Shown here: positions 43,377 through 52,184 of the stretch, one piece after another | Layout: each line of letters starts with the position of its first letter | How positions within the stretch are numbered: position 1 is the stretch's first letter | Source: Devosia beringensis | GTDB taxonomy: Bacteria; Pseudomonadota; Alphaproteobacteria; Rhizobiales; Devosiaceae | Reading direction: 5' to 3' | NCBI RefSeq assembly: GCF_014926585.1 | Contig: NZ_CP045422.1 | Coordinates: 1,032,501-1,096,500 of the forward strand | Length of the DNA stretch: 64,000 bases | Translations under genes and position numbers: made by a program | The notes under the pieces: generated by a model | The model's database searches: none | The model's input: the letters and a program-made list of their open reading frames with translations, nothing else | What the model was told of the DNA's origin: nothing

Positions 43377-43910
43377 TCAGAGGGAGGCTGTGGAAACCAT
43401 GTAGAGCGCCAGGCGCATCGCCACAAGGAGAAGGACCGTCAAAACCGCGAAGCCGGCGGCTATGCCGCGGCTCCAGTCAAGTGCATGACGCGTCAGGCGG
43501 AACAGCAGATAGCCGGTGCCGATCCAGGCCAGCATGACAATGGGGCCGCCGATCATGGCCAGCAGACCCTCAAGCAGCAAAAAGCCGGTCAGCGCATAGA
43601 CGCCCGGCACCAGCACGGGCAGCTGGGGCGCCTGGTTGCCGAGAAAGTTGCGCGTGATCAGCAGCGACAGCACCAAAGCGATCACCGGCACGGCCAGGAC
43701 GACCATTGCTGCCAGCACGCCGAAGGCCCCCAGCATGCCGATGCTCATGGCAGCGACGGCGACAGCCAGAAATGCCAGGAGGGCGTAGATGGACAGGGCG
43801 GCGGTCAGGCCAGCGGCGGTAAGGTCGAACTGGCTGCGCCAGCCGGGCTCGCCGCGCACGATCATCTGCCAGCCGACAATGGCCCGGTTGAGGATGGTCC
43901 AGAGCTTCAT
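43377..43910 (-). CDS. hypothetical integral membrane protein coupled to dapE
   Basis: 177 residues, polar N-terminus MKLWTILNRAIVGWQ, then about five hydrophobic helices. No family recognised. The ATG at 43910 overlaps the dapE stop (ATGA), indicating translational coupling. The longer upstream frame lies within dapE and was rejected. Together with the next gene it might form a small membrane module, but nothing ties it to lysine synthesis beyond position. Confidence 0.75.
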   Translation of the reverse strand: MKLWTILNRAIVGWQMIVRGEPGWRSQFDLTAAGLTAALSIYALLAFLAVAVAAMSIGMLGAFGVLAAMVVLAVPVIALVLSLLITRNFLGNQAPQLPVLVPGVYALTGFLLLEGLLAMIGGPIVMLAWIGTGYLLFRLTRHALDWSRGIAAGFAVLTVLLLVAMRLALYMVSTASL

Positions 43911-45055
43911 GCCGGCCTGCCAAAGAAGGCCAGCATGAAGGCGCGGTAGATTTCGGTCAGTCCGGTGAGGTCGCTGATGGCGATGTGCTCGTCGGCCTTG
44001 TGCATTGACGGCCCGACCAGGCCGCATTCGACCACCGGGCCATACTGGGCGATGAAGCGGGCGTCGGAGGTGCCGCCGCCGGTCGATAGGGTCGGGCGCT
44101 GGCCGGTCAGCTCGGCAATGGTGGCGGTCAGGGTCTGCACATCCTGGCTGAGGGGCGACAGAAACGACAGCGACGGCTCGCCTGCCAGTTGCAGGGTAAT
44201 GGTGGTCCCGGCGGCATCGACGCTGGCGATACGGCTACGGACCCAGTCCAGCAGGCTTTGGGGAGTCCACAGATCATTGTAGCGGATATTGAACCGGATG
44301 GTGCCGACGGCGGGGATGACGTTGGAAATCCCATTGCCGACGTCGATGGAGGTGACTTCCAGATTGCTGGCCGGGAAGTGTTCGGTGCCGTCATCAATGT
44401 TGGTATCAAGCGCGGTGACCACCCGGGCGAGCGCCGGCATGGGATTGTTGGCCTTGTCGGGATAGGCAACGTGGCCCTGCGTGCCGGCAACGGCAATGGA
44501 GCCGGAGAGCGAGCCGCGGCGACCGATCTTGATGCTGTCGCCCAGACTGACGGCCGAGCTCGGCTCGCCGACCACGGCAAAATCGAAATGGTGCTGCTGT
44601 TCCTTGGCCCAGACCATCAGCTTGGCGGTGCCATTGATGGCGTCGGCTTCCTCGTCGCCGGTAATGGCCAGCATGATGGTGCCAGTGTCAGCGGGAATGG
44701 CCGACGCGGCGGCGACGAAGGCGGCAATGCCGGACTTCATGTCAGCGGCGCCGCGGCCATAGAGCTTGCCGTCGGCCTGGCGCGGGGTGAACGGGTCGGC
44801 GCTCCAGTTGCCCAGATCGCCGGGGGGAACGACATCGGTATGGCCGGCAAACAGCAGGCGCCGGCCGGAATTGCCGCGAATGGCAAACAGGTTGTCGACC
44901 GGATAGGAGCCATGGCCCTCAAAGCGCAACCGCGTGACGGCAAAGCCGATCCCGGTCAGTGTCGCATCGAGCAGATCGAGCGCGCCAGCTTCGGCCGGCG
45001 TCACCGAGGGGCAGGCGATCAGCGCCTTGAGCAGGTCGAGCGGGTCCAGGCTCAT
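43907..45055 (-). CDS. dapE: succinyl-diaminopimelate desuccinylase
   Basis: M20 zinc hydrolase releasing LL-diaminopimelate and succinate for lysine and cell wall synthesis; 382 residues. Metal ligands: His-Asp in FAGHTDVVPPGD near residue 69, catalytic Glu pair in AITGDEEADA near 133, VGEPSS near 163. The closing substrate segment is GLVGPSMHKADEHI near 350. I chose the ATG at 45055 at the family N-terminus (SLDPLDLLKALIACPSVTP); a longer start overlaps dapD. Directly downstream of dapD. Confidence 0.95.
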   Translation of the reverse strand: MSLDPLDLLKALIACPSVTPAEAGALDLLDATLTGIGFAVTRLRFEGHGSYPVDNLFAIRGNSGRRLLFAGHTDVVPPGDLGNWSADPFTPRQADGKLYGRGAADMKSGIAAFVAAASAIPADTGTIMLAITGDEEADAINGTAKLMVWAKEQQHHFDFAVVGEPSSAVSLGDSIKIGRRGSLSGSIAVAGTQGHVAYPDKANNPMPALARVVTALDTNIDDGTEHFPASNLEVTSIDVGNGISNVIPAVGTIRFNIRYNDLWTPQSLLDWVRSRIASVDAAGTTITLQLAGEPSLSFLSPLSQDVQTLTATIAELTGQRPTLSTGGGTSDARFIAQYGPVVECGLVGPSMHKADEHIAISDLTGLTEIYRAFMLAFFGRPA

Positions 45056-45056
45056 G

Positions 45057-45899
45057 TCAATCGCGCAGCAATTCGTTGATGCCGGTCTTGGAGCGCGTCT
45101 GCGCATCGACGGTCTTGACGATCACGGCGCAGTAGAGCGAGGGGCCCCAGTTATGGCCGGGCATCGCCTTGCCGGGCAGGCTGCCCGAAACCACGACCGA
45201 ATAGGGCGGTACCTTGCCGATATGGATCTCGCCGGTGGCGCGGTCGACAATCTTGGTTGAGGCGCCGATGAACACGCCCATGGAGATGACCGAGCCCTCG
45301 CCCACCACCACGCCTTCGACGACTTCGGAGCGGGCGCCGATAAAGCAGTTGTCCTCGATGATAACCGGGCCGGCCTGCAGCGGCTCGAGCACGCCGCCAA
45401 TGCCGACGCCGCCCGAGATATGCACATTCTTGCCGATCTGGGCGCAGGAGCCGACGGTGACCCAGGTGTCGATCATGGTGCCCTCGTCGACATAGGCGCC
45501 GACATTGACGAAGCTGGGCATCAGCACGACCGACTTGGCGATGAAGGCCGGCCGACGCACCACGGCACCCGGCACGGCGCGGAACCCGGCTTGGCGGAAT
45601 TCGGCCTCGCCCCAGCCCTCGAACTTGGTGGGCACCTTGTCCCAATAGGACGACCCGCCCGGCGCGCCTTCGATGAGCTTGTTGTCATTGAGCCGGAAGT
45701 TGAGCAGCACGGCCTTCTTGAGCCACTGGTTGACCTGCCAGGCGCCGTCGATCTTTTCGGCAACGCGGGCCTTGCCGGTATCGAGCAGGTCGAGTGCTTC
45801 GACCACCGCGTCACGCACGGGACCTTTGGTGTCGAAGCCGATCGTGGCGCGGGCCTCGAAGGCGTCATCAATGGTCTTGGCGAGATCGGCAAACGACAT
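45057..45899 (-). CDS. dapD: tetrahydrodipicolinate N-succinyltransferase
   Basis: Succinylates tetrahydrodipicolinate, the step that feeds dapE; 280 residues. N-terminal helical domain, then left-handed beta-helix hexapeptide repeats (about 110-230; for example [36 protein letters not shown]). Acyl-transfer residues lie in this region. Only one base separates its stop from the dapE start, so both are cotranscribed. Confidence 0.96.
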   Translation of the reverse strand: MSFADLAKTIDDAFEARATIGFDTKGPVRDAVVEALDLLDTGKARVAEKIDGAWQVNQWLKKAVLLNFRLNDNKLIEGAPGGSSYWDKVPTKFEGWGEAEFRQAGFRAVPGAVVRRPAFIAKSVVLMPSFVNVGAYVDEGTMIDTWVTVGSCAQIGKNVHISGGVGIGGVLEPLQAGPVIIEDNCFIGARSEVVEGVVVGEGSVISMGVFIGASTKIVDRATGEIHIGKVPPYSVVVSGSLPGKAMPGHNWGPSLYCAVIVKTVDAQTRSKTGINELLRD

Positions 45900-46011
45900 G
45901 GCAGGTTCCTCAGAATATCCGGGCGGACCATAGCGGGACAGCTAGGGGTGTCAATTGCCTAGGGATTTGGCTGACGAGGTGCTAGGCCCGGCGCGAACTC
46001 TGGAGAGCGCC

Positions 46012-46248
46012 ATGGCGACGATGTATCTCGTGCAAGCCTTTAAGCAGAACGGCAAGAAGCTGATTGCCGACCCGGTGCAACAGGCCAAGAGCGAAGAAAA
46101 GGCCATCGCCACGGCCGAACGCCTCGCGCCGATGCGCGCCGGCGTGCTGGTATTTTCACAGGAAGTCGATGTCGAGACCGATGCCTATGACGAGCCGCGC
46201 GTGATCCTGCGCATCGGCACCCTGCCCCCCGGCCTGATGGACGGCTGA
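46012..46248 (+). CDS. hypothetical protein, 78 residues
   Basis: Small soluble alpha/beta protein: MATMYLVQAFKQNGKKL at the start, AIATAERLAPMRAGVLVFS near residue 32, then an acidic loop and RVILRIGTLPPG at the end. No named family recognised. ATG at 46012 with GGAGA eight bases before; an upstream in-frame extension has none. One base separates its stop from that of convergent pheA. Confidence 0.75.
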   Translation: MATMYLVQAFKQNGKKLIADPVQQAKSEEKAIATAERLAPMRAGVLVFSQEVDVETDAYDEPRVILRIGTLPPGLMDG

Positions 46249-46249
46249 G

Positions 46250-47077
46250 CTATTCGCCAGCCGCCGCCGGATAGACGCCCAGGATGCGGAAATAGTCGGT
46301 GAAGAAACCGAGTTCCTCGAAGGCGTGCACGACGCCGGGATCGGCGGGGTGACCCTCGATATCGGCATAGAACTGGGTGGCGGTGAAATTGCCGCCCACC
46401 ATGTAGCTTTCGAGCTTGGTCATGTTGATGCCGTTGGTGGCAAAGCCGCCCATGGCCTTATAGAGCGCAGCCGGCACGTTGCGGACGCGGAAGACGAAAG
46501 TGGTCTTGACCTTGCCACCCTGGGGCGCCCGCTTTTCGTCGCGCGACAGCACCAGGAAGCGCGTGGTGTTGTGATCGGCATCCTCGATATTGGAGGCCAG
46601 CACATCCAAGCCATAAATCTCGCCAGCAAAGCGCGATGCAATGGCAGCCACTGACTTGTCGGCCTTTTCGGCCACTTCACGGGCCGAGCCGGCGGTATCG
46701 ACGGCATTGATGGTGCGCAGGCCGTGCTCGGTGATGAACTTGCGGCACTGACCCAGCGCCACTGACAGCGACTGCACCGCCTTGATGTCGGCTAGGGTCG
46801 AGCCCGGCACGCCGAGCAGGGTCATCTCGACGCGCAGGAAGGTCTCGCCGATGATGAACAGGCCGCTTTCAGGCAGCAGGTGATGAATGTCGGTGATGCG
46901 GCCATAGAGCGAATTTTCCACTGGCACGACGGCAAAATCGGCCCGGCCCGACTGCACGGCAACCAAGGTTTCCTCGAAGGTGACGCAGCCGATGACATCC
47001 TGCCCGGGAAAGAAATTGCTGGCGGCAGCGTGGCTGAAAGCGCCAGGCTCTCCCTGAAAGGCGATCTTGATGGTCAT
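46250..47077 (-). CDS. pheA: prephenate dehydratase
   Basis: Converts prephenate to phenylpyruvate in phenylalanine synthesis; 275 residues, monofunctional (no chorismate mutase domain). Opening AFQGEPGAFSHAAA near residue 5, catalytic Thr-Arg-Phe in HNTTRFLVLSR near 168, then an ACT regulatory domain from about 185 with the phenylalanine-binding TKLESYMVGG near 225 (ESRP variant). Divergent from the cytochrome c gene, a pairing common in this order. Confidence 0.95.
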   Translation of the reverse strand: MTIKIAFQGEPGAFSHAAASNFFPGQDVIGCVTFEETLVAVQSGRADFAVVPVENSLYGRITDIHHLLPESGLFIIGETFLRVEMTLLGVPGSTLADIKAVQSLSVALGQCRKFITEHGLRTINAVDTAGSAREVAEKADKSVAAIASRFAGEIYGLDVLASNIEDADHNTTRFLVLSRDEKRAPQGGKVKTTFVFRVRNVPAALYKAMGGFATNGINMTKLESYMVGGNFTATQFYADIEGHPADPGVVHAFEELGFFTDYFRILGVYPAAAGE

Positions 47078-47338
47078 CTGTATGGGTCCAGTTCTGGTCG
47101 GCGAGGAGGCTTTTGAACCCGGGGCGAAGCGGAGTCAATTCAGGCTGCCAGCGCGGCCGCATGGCGGTTGCGGTGGGGAATTGTCGCAGCAGGGGTTTGC
47201 ATGGTTGCGCCTTGTCGGCCATCAGACTATCTTCCGCCCGCATCGTATCCCTCCGTTGAGGCGGATTCCTTTTGGGTTTCCGAATGTTGAGCCGGGTGCG
47301 AGCATCGTCCGCAGGGGATGGACTGGCAGAGAGACCAA

Positions 47339-48091
47339 ATGGATTCGTTCGAGCTAAACAAAATTATGGGCGCCGTTCTGGGCACGTTGTTGTTCGTCAT
47401 GGGCGCGGGCTTTGTCGCTGAAGCCGTCTACCACCCCATCGAGGACAATGGTCCGGGCTATGCCCTGCCCGAGCCAGAACTGGTGGCAGGCGGGGCGCCA
47501 GCCGAAGACGCCGCGCCGGAAGTACCGCTGGGCGTGCTGCTGGCCAGCGCCGATGCGACCCGCGGCGCCGCTGCCGTCCGCAAGTGCCAGTCCTGCCACA
47601 ATTTCGGCGAGGGTGAACCCAACAAGCAGGGTCCGCATCTTTATGACGTGGTTGGCCGCCTTGAAGGCAGCATCGAAGACTTCGCCTATTCCGACGCCCT
47701 GCTGGCGCACAATGCCGCCGGCGATGTGTGGAGCTACGAAAATCTCAACGCCTTCCTGACCAAGCCAAGCGATTATGCGCCAGGCACCAAGATGGCTTTT
47801 GCCGGTATCCGTACTGCCGAAGAACGCGCCGACATCCTGGCCTATCTGCAGTCGCTGAGCGGGGCGCCCGTGCCCTTCCCGGCCGCCGAGGAAGCTCCGG
47901 CAGCAGAACCGGCCTCGCCGGCCGAAGACGCTGCCGTGTCACCGGCCGAGTCGCCGGCAACTGCCACCGAAGCGCCAGCCGCCGCACCGGCGGATGCGCC
48001 GGTCGTTGCGCCCGAATCGGTGATCGAGACGCCAACCACGGCGCCGTCGGAAACCCCTATCCAGGGCACGCCGACCACCACCGCACAGTAG
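47339..48091 (+). CDS. membrane-anchored class I cytochrome c
   Basis: 250 residues. An N-terminal hydrophobic anchor (about 9-30, IMGAVLGTLLFVMGAGFVAE) is uncleaved in type, as in CycM/cytochrome c552. Heme motif CQSCHNF near residue 82, GPHLYDVVGR near 98 and distal Met in PGTKMAFAGI near 150. A long Ala/Pro-rich tail (about 178-250) follows. It carries electrons in the periplasm, probably to an oxidase. ATG at 47339; an in-frame Met seven codons earlier is possible. Divergent from pheA across 261 bases with no other feature seen. Confidence 0.9.
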   Translation: MDSFELNKIMGAVLGTLLFVMGAGFVAEAVYHPIEDNGPGYALPEPELVAGGAPAEDAAPEVPLGVLLASADATRGAAAVRKCQSCHNFGEGEPNKQGPHLYDVVGRLEGSIEDFAYSDALLAHNAAGDVWSYENLNAFLTKPSDYAPGTKMAFAGIRTAEERADILAYLQSLSGAPVPFPAAEEAPAAEPASPAEDAAVSPAESPATATEAPAAAPADAPVVAPESVIETPTTAPSETPIQGTPTTTAQ

Positions 48092-48114
48092 TCGCGCCAA
48101 CCAGAACGATTTCG

Positions 48115-48146
48115 AAAGCCGCGCCCGGTCAACGGCGCGGCTTTTT
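48115..48146 (+). terminator. intrinsic terminator of the cytochrome c gene
   Basis: AAAGCCGCGCC (48115-48125) pairs with GGCGCGGCTTT (48134-48144) and runs into a T tract. Confidence 0.8.
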
Positions 48147-48163
48147 GCTTGAGGAGATAGTCC

Positions 48164-49102
48164 ATGCTGCTGCTGCACCTGAGCGATGTCGACGAGGCCG
48201 GCTGGGCCGAGCAGTTCCGCCAGGCTCTGGCGCCCTATCCGGTCGTGCGGCGCGGCGATGATTTCGATCCGGCGGCAGTCCGCTACATCTTCGTCTGGAA
48301 GCCCAAGCCGGATGCCTTCGACGGGCTTACCGGGCTGCGCGCCGTGCTCTCGCTGGGCGCCGGGGTCGATGCCTTGCTCAGGCACAAGGCCCTGCCCGAG
48401 GCGCCCATCGTCCGCTTCGTCGATGCCGATCTCAGCCAGCGCATGAGCGACTATGTAGTGGCCCATGTCACCATGCATCACCGCCTCTATAGCCGCTTCC
48501 AGGCCGACCAGAAGGCCCGGCGCTGGAGCCAGCTCTATCCGCCGGCCGCCTCGGAAACCACGGTGGGCATTATGGGCATGGGCGTGCTGGGGCAAGACGC
48601 CGTCCGTCGCCTGCAGCCGCTGGGCTTTGAACTGCGGAGCTGGAGCCGGACGCCCAAATCGATCGAGGGGGTGGAAGGCTTTGCCGGCGACGACAGCTTT
48701 GACGAGTTTCTCGCGGGCACCGATATCCTGGTCAACCTGCTGCCCTTGACGCCGGAGACGACCGGCATTCTCAACAGCAGCACCTTTGGCAAGCTGCGTC
48801 GCGACCGGCTCGCCGGGGGACCTGTGATCATCAATGCCGCGCGGGGCGGCCACCAGCGCGAGGCCGATATCGTTGCGGCGCTGGCTGACGGCACGCTCGG
48901 GGGGGCCAGCCTTGACGTCTTCGAGGTCGAACCCCTGCCGGCCGATAGCCCGCTCTGGGAGATCGAGAACTGCTACATCACGCCCCATATTGCCGCGATC
49001 AGCAATGAAACCAGCGGCGTGCGTTATTTCAGCGCGATCATAAAGGGCCATGAGGCCGGCGAGCCATTGATCAATGTCGTCGATCGCAACCGCGGCTACT
49101 GA
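48164..49102 (+). CDS. ghrA: glyoxylate/hydroxypyruvate reductase A-like protein
   Basis: D-2-hydroxyacid dehydrogenase, 312 residues, reducing glyoxylate and hydroxypyruvate with NADPH. Nucleotide motif GIMGMGVLGQDAVRRL near residue 137, then the catalytic triad Arg (NAARGGHQ near 225), Glu (EVEPL near 257) and His (TPHIAAIS near 274). Sequence style matches GhrA more than the larger GhrB/SerA group. Ribosome binding site GAGGAG upstream. Convergent with the MarR-GNAT gene. Confidence 0.88.
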   Translation: MLLLHLSDVDEAGWAEQFRQALAPYPVVRRGDDFDPAAVRYIFVWKPKPDAFDGLTGLRAVLSLGAGVDALLRHKALPEAPIVRFVDADLSQRMSDYVVAHVTMHHRLYSRFQADQKARRWSQLYPPAASETTVGIMGMGVLGQDAVRRLQPLGFELRSWSRTPKSIEGVEGFAGDDSFDEFLAGTDILVNLLPLTPETTGILNSSTFGKLRRDRLAGGPVIINAARGGHQREADIVAALADGTLGGASLDVFEVEPLPADSPLWEIENCYITPHIAAISNETSGVRYFSAIIKGHEAGEPLINVVDRNRGY

Positions 49103-49114
49103 CCCCGCACCGGT

Positions 49115-50047
49115 TCAGAAGCGCAGCTCCCAATATTGCCCGTTGAGATCGGCGCCGAAAGACTGGTGCCGCTCCTCGCGCAGCAGCGTGAAGCCCGCCT
49201 TCTGATATATATGGCGGGCCGCGCTCAGGCAGTCCTGGGTCCACAGGATGATGCGGCGATAGCCCGCCTCGCGCGCGAAGCGCACGGCTTCGTCGACCAG
49301 AACCTTGCCCACGCCCTGACGGCGAAAGGACGGCTCGACATAGAGCATGCGCAACTGCGCGGTGCCCTCGGCCTCCGCGGAGGCGGCAGGAACGACATAG
49401 ACGGAGCCGGCGATCTCGCCGCCCCGCTCGGCGATCCAGAGCGATTTGGGTGGCGTGGCCGGGGCGGCGACGAAATCGCCATAGAGCCTGGCGATCAGCA
49501 TCTCGAATTCGCCATTCCAGCCCTGTTCGAGGTGATAGAGCAGGCCCTGGCGATGGATCAGCCAGCCGATCTCGCCGACGCGATGCGGCCGCAGGATCAG
49601 GGGATCATCGTCAGGCTCGGCAAGCATGGCCTCGATTCGACGCATGGCGCTGATCAGATCGCGCCGCTGGAATTCATCGAGTGGTTCAAGCAAGCTGTTG
49701 GCGGCGGCCTTGTCGCTCATCTCGTTGAAGCGACGGTAGACGGCCTCACCATCGGGGGTCAGCGCAAGCGGCGCGGACCGCTTGTCGGTCCCCCGGGGCA
49801 AGGACGCAACAACGCCCATATCCAGCAGTTTTAGGAACATCCGACTCATCTGGCCGCGATCCATGCCCAGGTGCTCGGCGATGGCGGACGCCGTTGAGGT
49901 GGTCCGCCGGCCCAACTCGTAGATCACCCTGGCCTCGGCGAGTGTAAACGGGCTCTCGTGCATGGACTCCGCCAGCAAGCCAATGACCTTGGTGTAGAAC
50001 CGGTTGAAGGCACGAACCTGGGCGATATCGTCGGGCCGCACGGCCAT
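49115..50047 (-). CDS. MarR-type regulator fused to a GNAT acetyltransferase
   Basis: 310 residues in two domains. Residues 1-145 form a winged helix MarR domain (SAIAEHLGMDRGQMSRMFLKL near 55, wing RGTDKRSAPLALTP near 85). Residues 150-310 form a GNAT domain with the acetyl-CoA loop RRQGVGKVLVDEAVRFA near 240. Such fusions are common and likely self-regulating; the acetylated substrate is unknown. An inverted repeat lies 20 bases upstream of the start. Confidence 0.9.
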   Translation of the reverse strand: MAVRPDDIAQVRAFNRFYTKVIGLLAESMHESPFTLAEARVIYELGRRTTSTASAIAEHLGMDRGQMSRMFLKLLDMGVVASLPRGTDKRSAPLALTPDGEAVYRRFNEMSDKAAANSLLEPLDEFQRRDLISAMRRIEAMLAEPDDDPLILRPHRVGEIGWLIHRQGLLYHLEQGWNGEFEMLIARLYGDFVAAPATPPKSLWIAERGGEIAGSVYVVPAASAEAEGTAQLRMLYVEPSFRRQGVGKVLVDEAVRFAREAGYRRIILWTQDCLSAARHIYQKAGFTLLREERHQSFGADLNGQYWELRF

Positions 50048-50066
50048 GATCTAGCTCCGCATTGAG

Positions 50067-50083
50067 AGTTGATATCGTCAACT
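50067..50083. promoter_or_regulatory. candidate MarR operator
   Basis: AGTTGA-TATCG-TCAACT, a 17-base inverted repeat 20 bases upstream of the MarR-GNAT ATG. A second partial copy (GTCAACTATAT) lies at 50098-50108. Spacing and position fit autoregulation by a MarR protein. Confidence 0.55.
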
Positions 50084-50205
50084 AACTAATTGTCACAGTC
50101 AACTATATCGACACGGTAAATGCGAAGGTGTTCCAGGCCGTGGCTGTCTGGTTTGCAGCGTCCCTGCCCTATTGCAGGTCGCCATGGCCCCCGCCGCCGC
50201 CCACC

Positions 50206-50226
50206 TTAACGGGGTGTTAGGGTTAA
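50206..50226. promoter_or_regulatory. CtrA-like site upstream of tadD
   Basis: TTAA-CGGGGTG-TTAG (50206-50220) matches the CtrA TTAA-N7-TTAA consensus except for the last base, with a third TTAA at 50223-50226. It lies about 100 bases before the tadD start. The rest of the 279-base region 50048-50326 has no gene. Confidence 0.4.
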
Positions 50227-50326
50227 TGATCTATGTCTGTGAGGGATTGGGCACGAGCCCGAAACTGACGATCGCGCGGTGCTAGCGGCAAGACCTTGCC
50301 CGCTTCATCCGCGCCGGGAGCCGCCC

Positions 50327-51097
50327 TTGACGTTCCGCTATTCCCGCGCCCGCCTCCTGCGAAACCTGCTGCTGGCAGGCGTGGCTGTTGTCGCGCTGGG
50401 TGGCTGTGCCATCAACCGCACCAGTTCCCCGTCCCCCGACTATGCGGGCATGTCCGCCGGCCAGAGCCAGGCCACGCTGGGTGAACTGACGGGTCGCTAC
50501 AAGGCCAATCCGCGCGACAAGGGCAATATCATCCACTATGCGGCTGCCCTGCGGGCGGCGGGACAGTCCGGCCAGGCGGTATCGGTGCTTGAGCTGGGTA
50601 TCCAGACCTATCCCGGCGACGTCGACATTTCAGTGGGCTACGCCAAGGCCCTGACGGCCGATGGCCGCTTCGAGCAATCGCTGGCGGTGCTGGACAATGT
50701 GATCCGGCTCGATGCGCCCGACTGGAATGCCTTGCTGGTCAAGGGGGCAACACTGGACCAGATGGGTCGCAATGGCGAAGCGCGCCAGCTCTACATCCAG
50801 GCGCTGACCATCGCCCCCGGCGAGGCCTCGATAGAGGCCAATATGGGGCTGAGCTATGCCATGACCAATGAGTTGGGCACGGCAGAACAGCATTTGCGCC
50901 GGGCCGTGCAGATGCGCGGCGCCAGCAGCCAGATCCGGCAGAACCTGGCGCTGATTGTCGGGCTGCAGGGTCGGTTCGATGAATCGCGCGCGCTCTATGC
51001 CGCCGAACTGCCACCCGATCAGGTCGAGAACAACATGACCTATGTCCGCGCCCTGCTCACCCAGCAGAACCGCTGGGACGCCATCGCCAAGAGCTGA
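50327..51097 (+). CDS. tadD: TadD-like TPR lipoprotein of the Tad pilus
   Basis: Outer-membrane-associated assembly factor of about 256 residues. Lipoprotein signal peptide with lipobox VVALGGCA near residue 20-27, then about four to five TPR repeats (residues 55-240; for example AALRAAGQSGQAVSVLELGI and LLVKGATLDQMGRNGEARQ). TTG at 50327 is preferred, giving a normal signal peptide and GGGAG seven bases upstream; a GTG 16 codons earlier is possible. It is convergent with tadC and so is transcribed apart from the main pilus operon. Confidence 0.85.
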   Translation: MTFRYSRARLLRNLLLAGVAVVALGGCAINRTSSPSPDYAGMSAGQSQATLGELTGRYKANPRDKGNIIHYAAALRAAGQSGQAVSVLELGIQTYPGDVDISVGYAKALTADGRFEQSLAVLDNVIRLDAPDWNALLVKGATLDQMGRNGEARQLYIQALTIAPGEASIEANMGLSYAMTNELGTAEQHLRRAVQMRGASSQIRQNLALIVGLQGRFDESRALYAAELPPDQVENNMTYVRALLTQQNRWDAIAKS

Positions 51098-51123
51098 CAA
51101 CACAGATCGCGCCGCCGCCCAGC

Positions 51124-51151
51124 AAGGCCGTCCCGCGGGGCGGCCTTTGTC
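51124..51151. terminator. terminator between tadD and tadC
   Basis: AAGGCCG (51124-51130) and CGGCCTT (51141-51147) pair around CCCGCGGGG, then TTG TCATTTC. It lies between the two convergent genes and probably serves tadD. Confidence 0.6.
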
Positions 51152-51161
51152 ATTTCTGGGG

Positions 51162-52166
51162 CTAGCCGCCGGCGACGCCACCCGGGCCAAAGACCTTGAT
51201 CATGGCGGGCGAGATGATGACGATGAACAGCACGGGCAGGAAGAACAGGATCAGCGGCACGGTGAGCTTGGGCGGCAAAGCTGCCGCCTTCTTCTCGGCG
51301 TCCATCATGCGCTGCTCGCGACCTTCTTCGGCCATGACGCGCAGTGCCTGGCCGACCGAGGTGCCATAGCGATCGGCCTGGATCAGCGCCGTCATCACCG
51401 ATTTGACGCCATCGAGCCCGGTGCGGCGGCCGAGGTTTTCATAGGCGCGGCCGCGATCCTCGAGAAAGGCCAGTTCGGCCGTGGTCAAAGCCAGTTCTTC
51501 GGCCAGTTCAGGACTCTGCTGGCCGATTTCGCGGCCGACCCGCTTGAAGGCGTGCTCCATGGACATGCCTGATTCCACGCAGAGCAGCATCAGATCGAGA
51601 CAATCGGGCCAGGCGCGGCGGATCGAGAACTGCCGCTTGTCCGTGCTGTTCTTGAGCATGACGACGGGCAAAAAGGAGCCCACCAGGCCGGCACCGACCG
51701 CATAGGCCAGGTTGAGGTAGAGCGGGCGCTCGGCCGGGGCTAGGACCAGCAGGTAGACGGCCGCCACCAGGAAGATGGCAATAGGGGTGGACAGGCGCAT
51801 GAACAGGAATGTGGTCAGATGCCCCTGGCCGCGAAAGCCGGCCATGGCCAGCTTGTCGAGGGTGGCGTCGTCCTGGAAGGCCTTCTTGAGGTCGAGCCTT
51901 TCGACAACGCTCTTCATATAGGTCTTGGTTTCACCGGACCGCCGGATGCCCCGCCCCTCGACAATGGCGCCACCATTGCCGCGCAACCGGGCCATTTCTT
52001 CGGCGCGCATCTTCTCGCGCTCGAGGGCGACGCGCTTGATGCGGTCCTTCATCTCGGATTTGACGATGAAGCTGGAGCCGAAGGTGAACACCACGGCTGC
52101 CATGGAGATGGCCGCGAGGACGGCAATCATGAAGTCGCGCTGGGCCAGAAGGTCAAAGATCATCAT
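51162..52166 (-). CDS. tadC: Tad pilus inner-membrane platform protein TadC
   Basis: Type II secretion F-domain protein, 334 residues. An N-terminal helix (about 12-32), two helices near 125-170, the GspF domain with RAWPDCLDLMLLCVESGMS near 195 and a C-terminal helix (about 300-325). Pairs with TadB to form the pilus assembly platform driven by CpaF. Last gene of the minus-strand operon; 18 bases after tadB. Confidence 0.92.
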   Translation of the reverse strand: MMIFDLLAQRDFMIAVLAAISMAAVVFTFGSSFIVKSEMKDRIKRVALEREKMRAEEMARLRGNGGAIVEGRGIRRSGETKTYMKSVVERLDLKKAFQDDATLDKLAMAGFRGQGHLTTFLFMRLSTPIAIFLVAAVYLLVLAPAERPLYLNLAYAVGAGLVGSFLPVVMLKNSTDKRQFSIRRAWPDCLDLMLLCVESGMSMEHAFKRVGREIGQQSPELAEELALTTAELAFLEDRGRAYENLGRRTGLDGVKSVMTALIQADRYGTSVGQALRVMAEEGREQRMMDAEKKAAALPPKLTVPLILFFLPVLFIVIISPAMIKVFGPGGVAGG

Positions 52167-52184
52167 TGCTGGGTTCCTGGCCGA

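Noticed and set aside
42537..43949. 470-codon plus-strand frame over truA and the membrane genes
   Set aside because: Composition dominated by Gly, Gln, His and Asp, typical of antisense to hydrophobic membrane proteins; no start signal.
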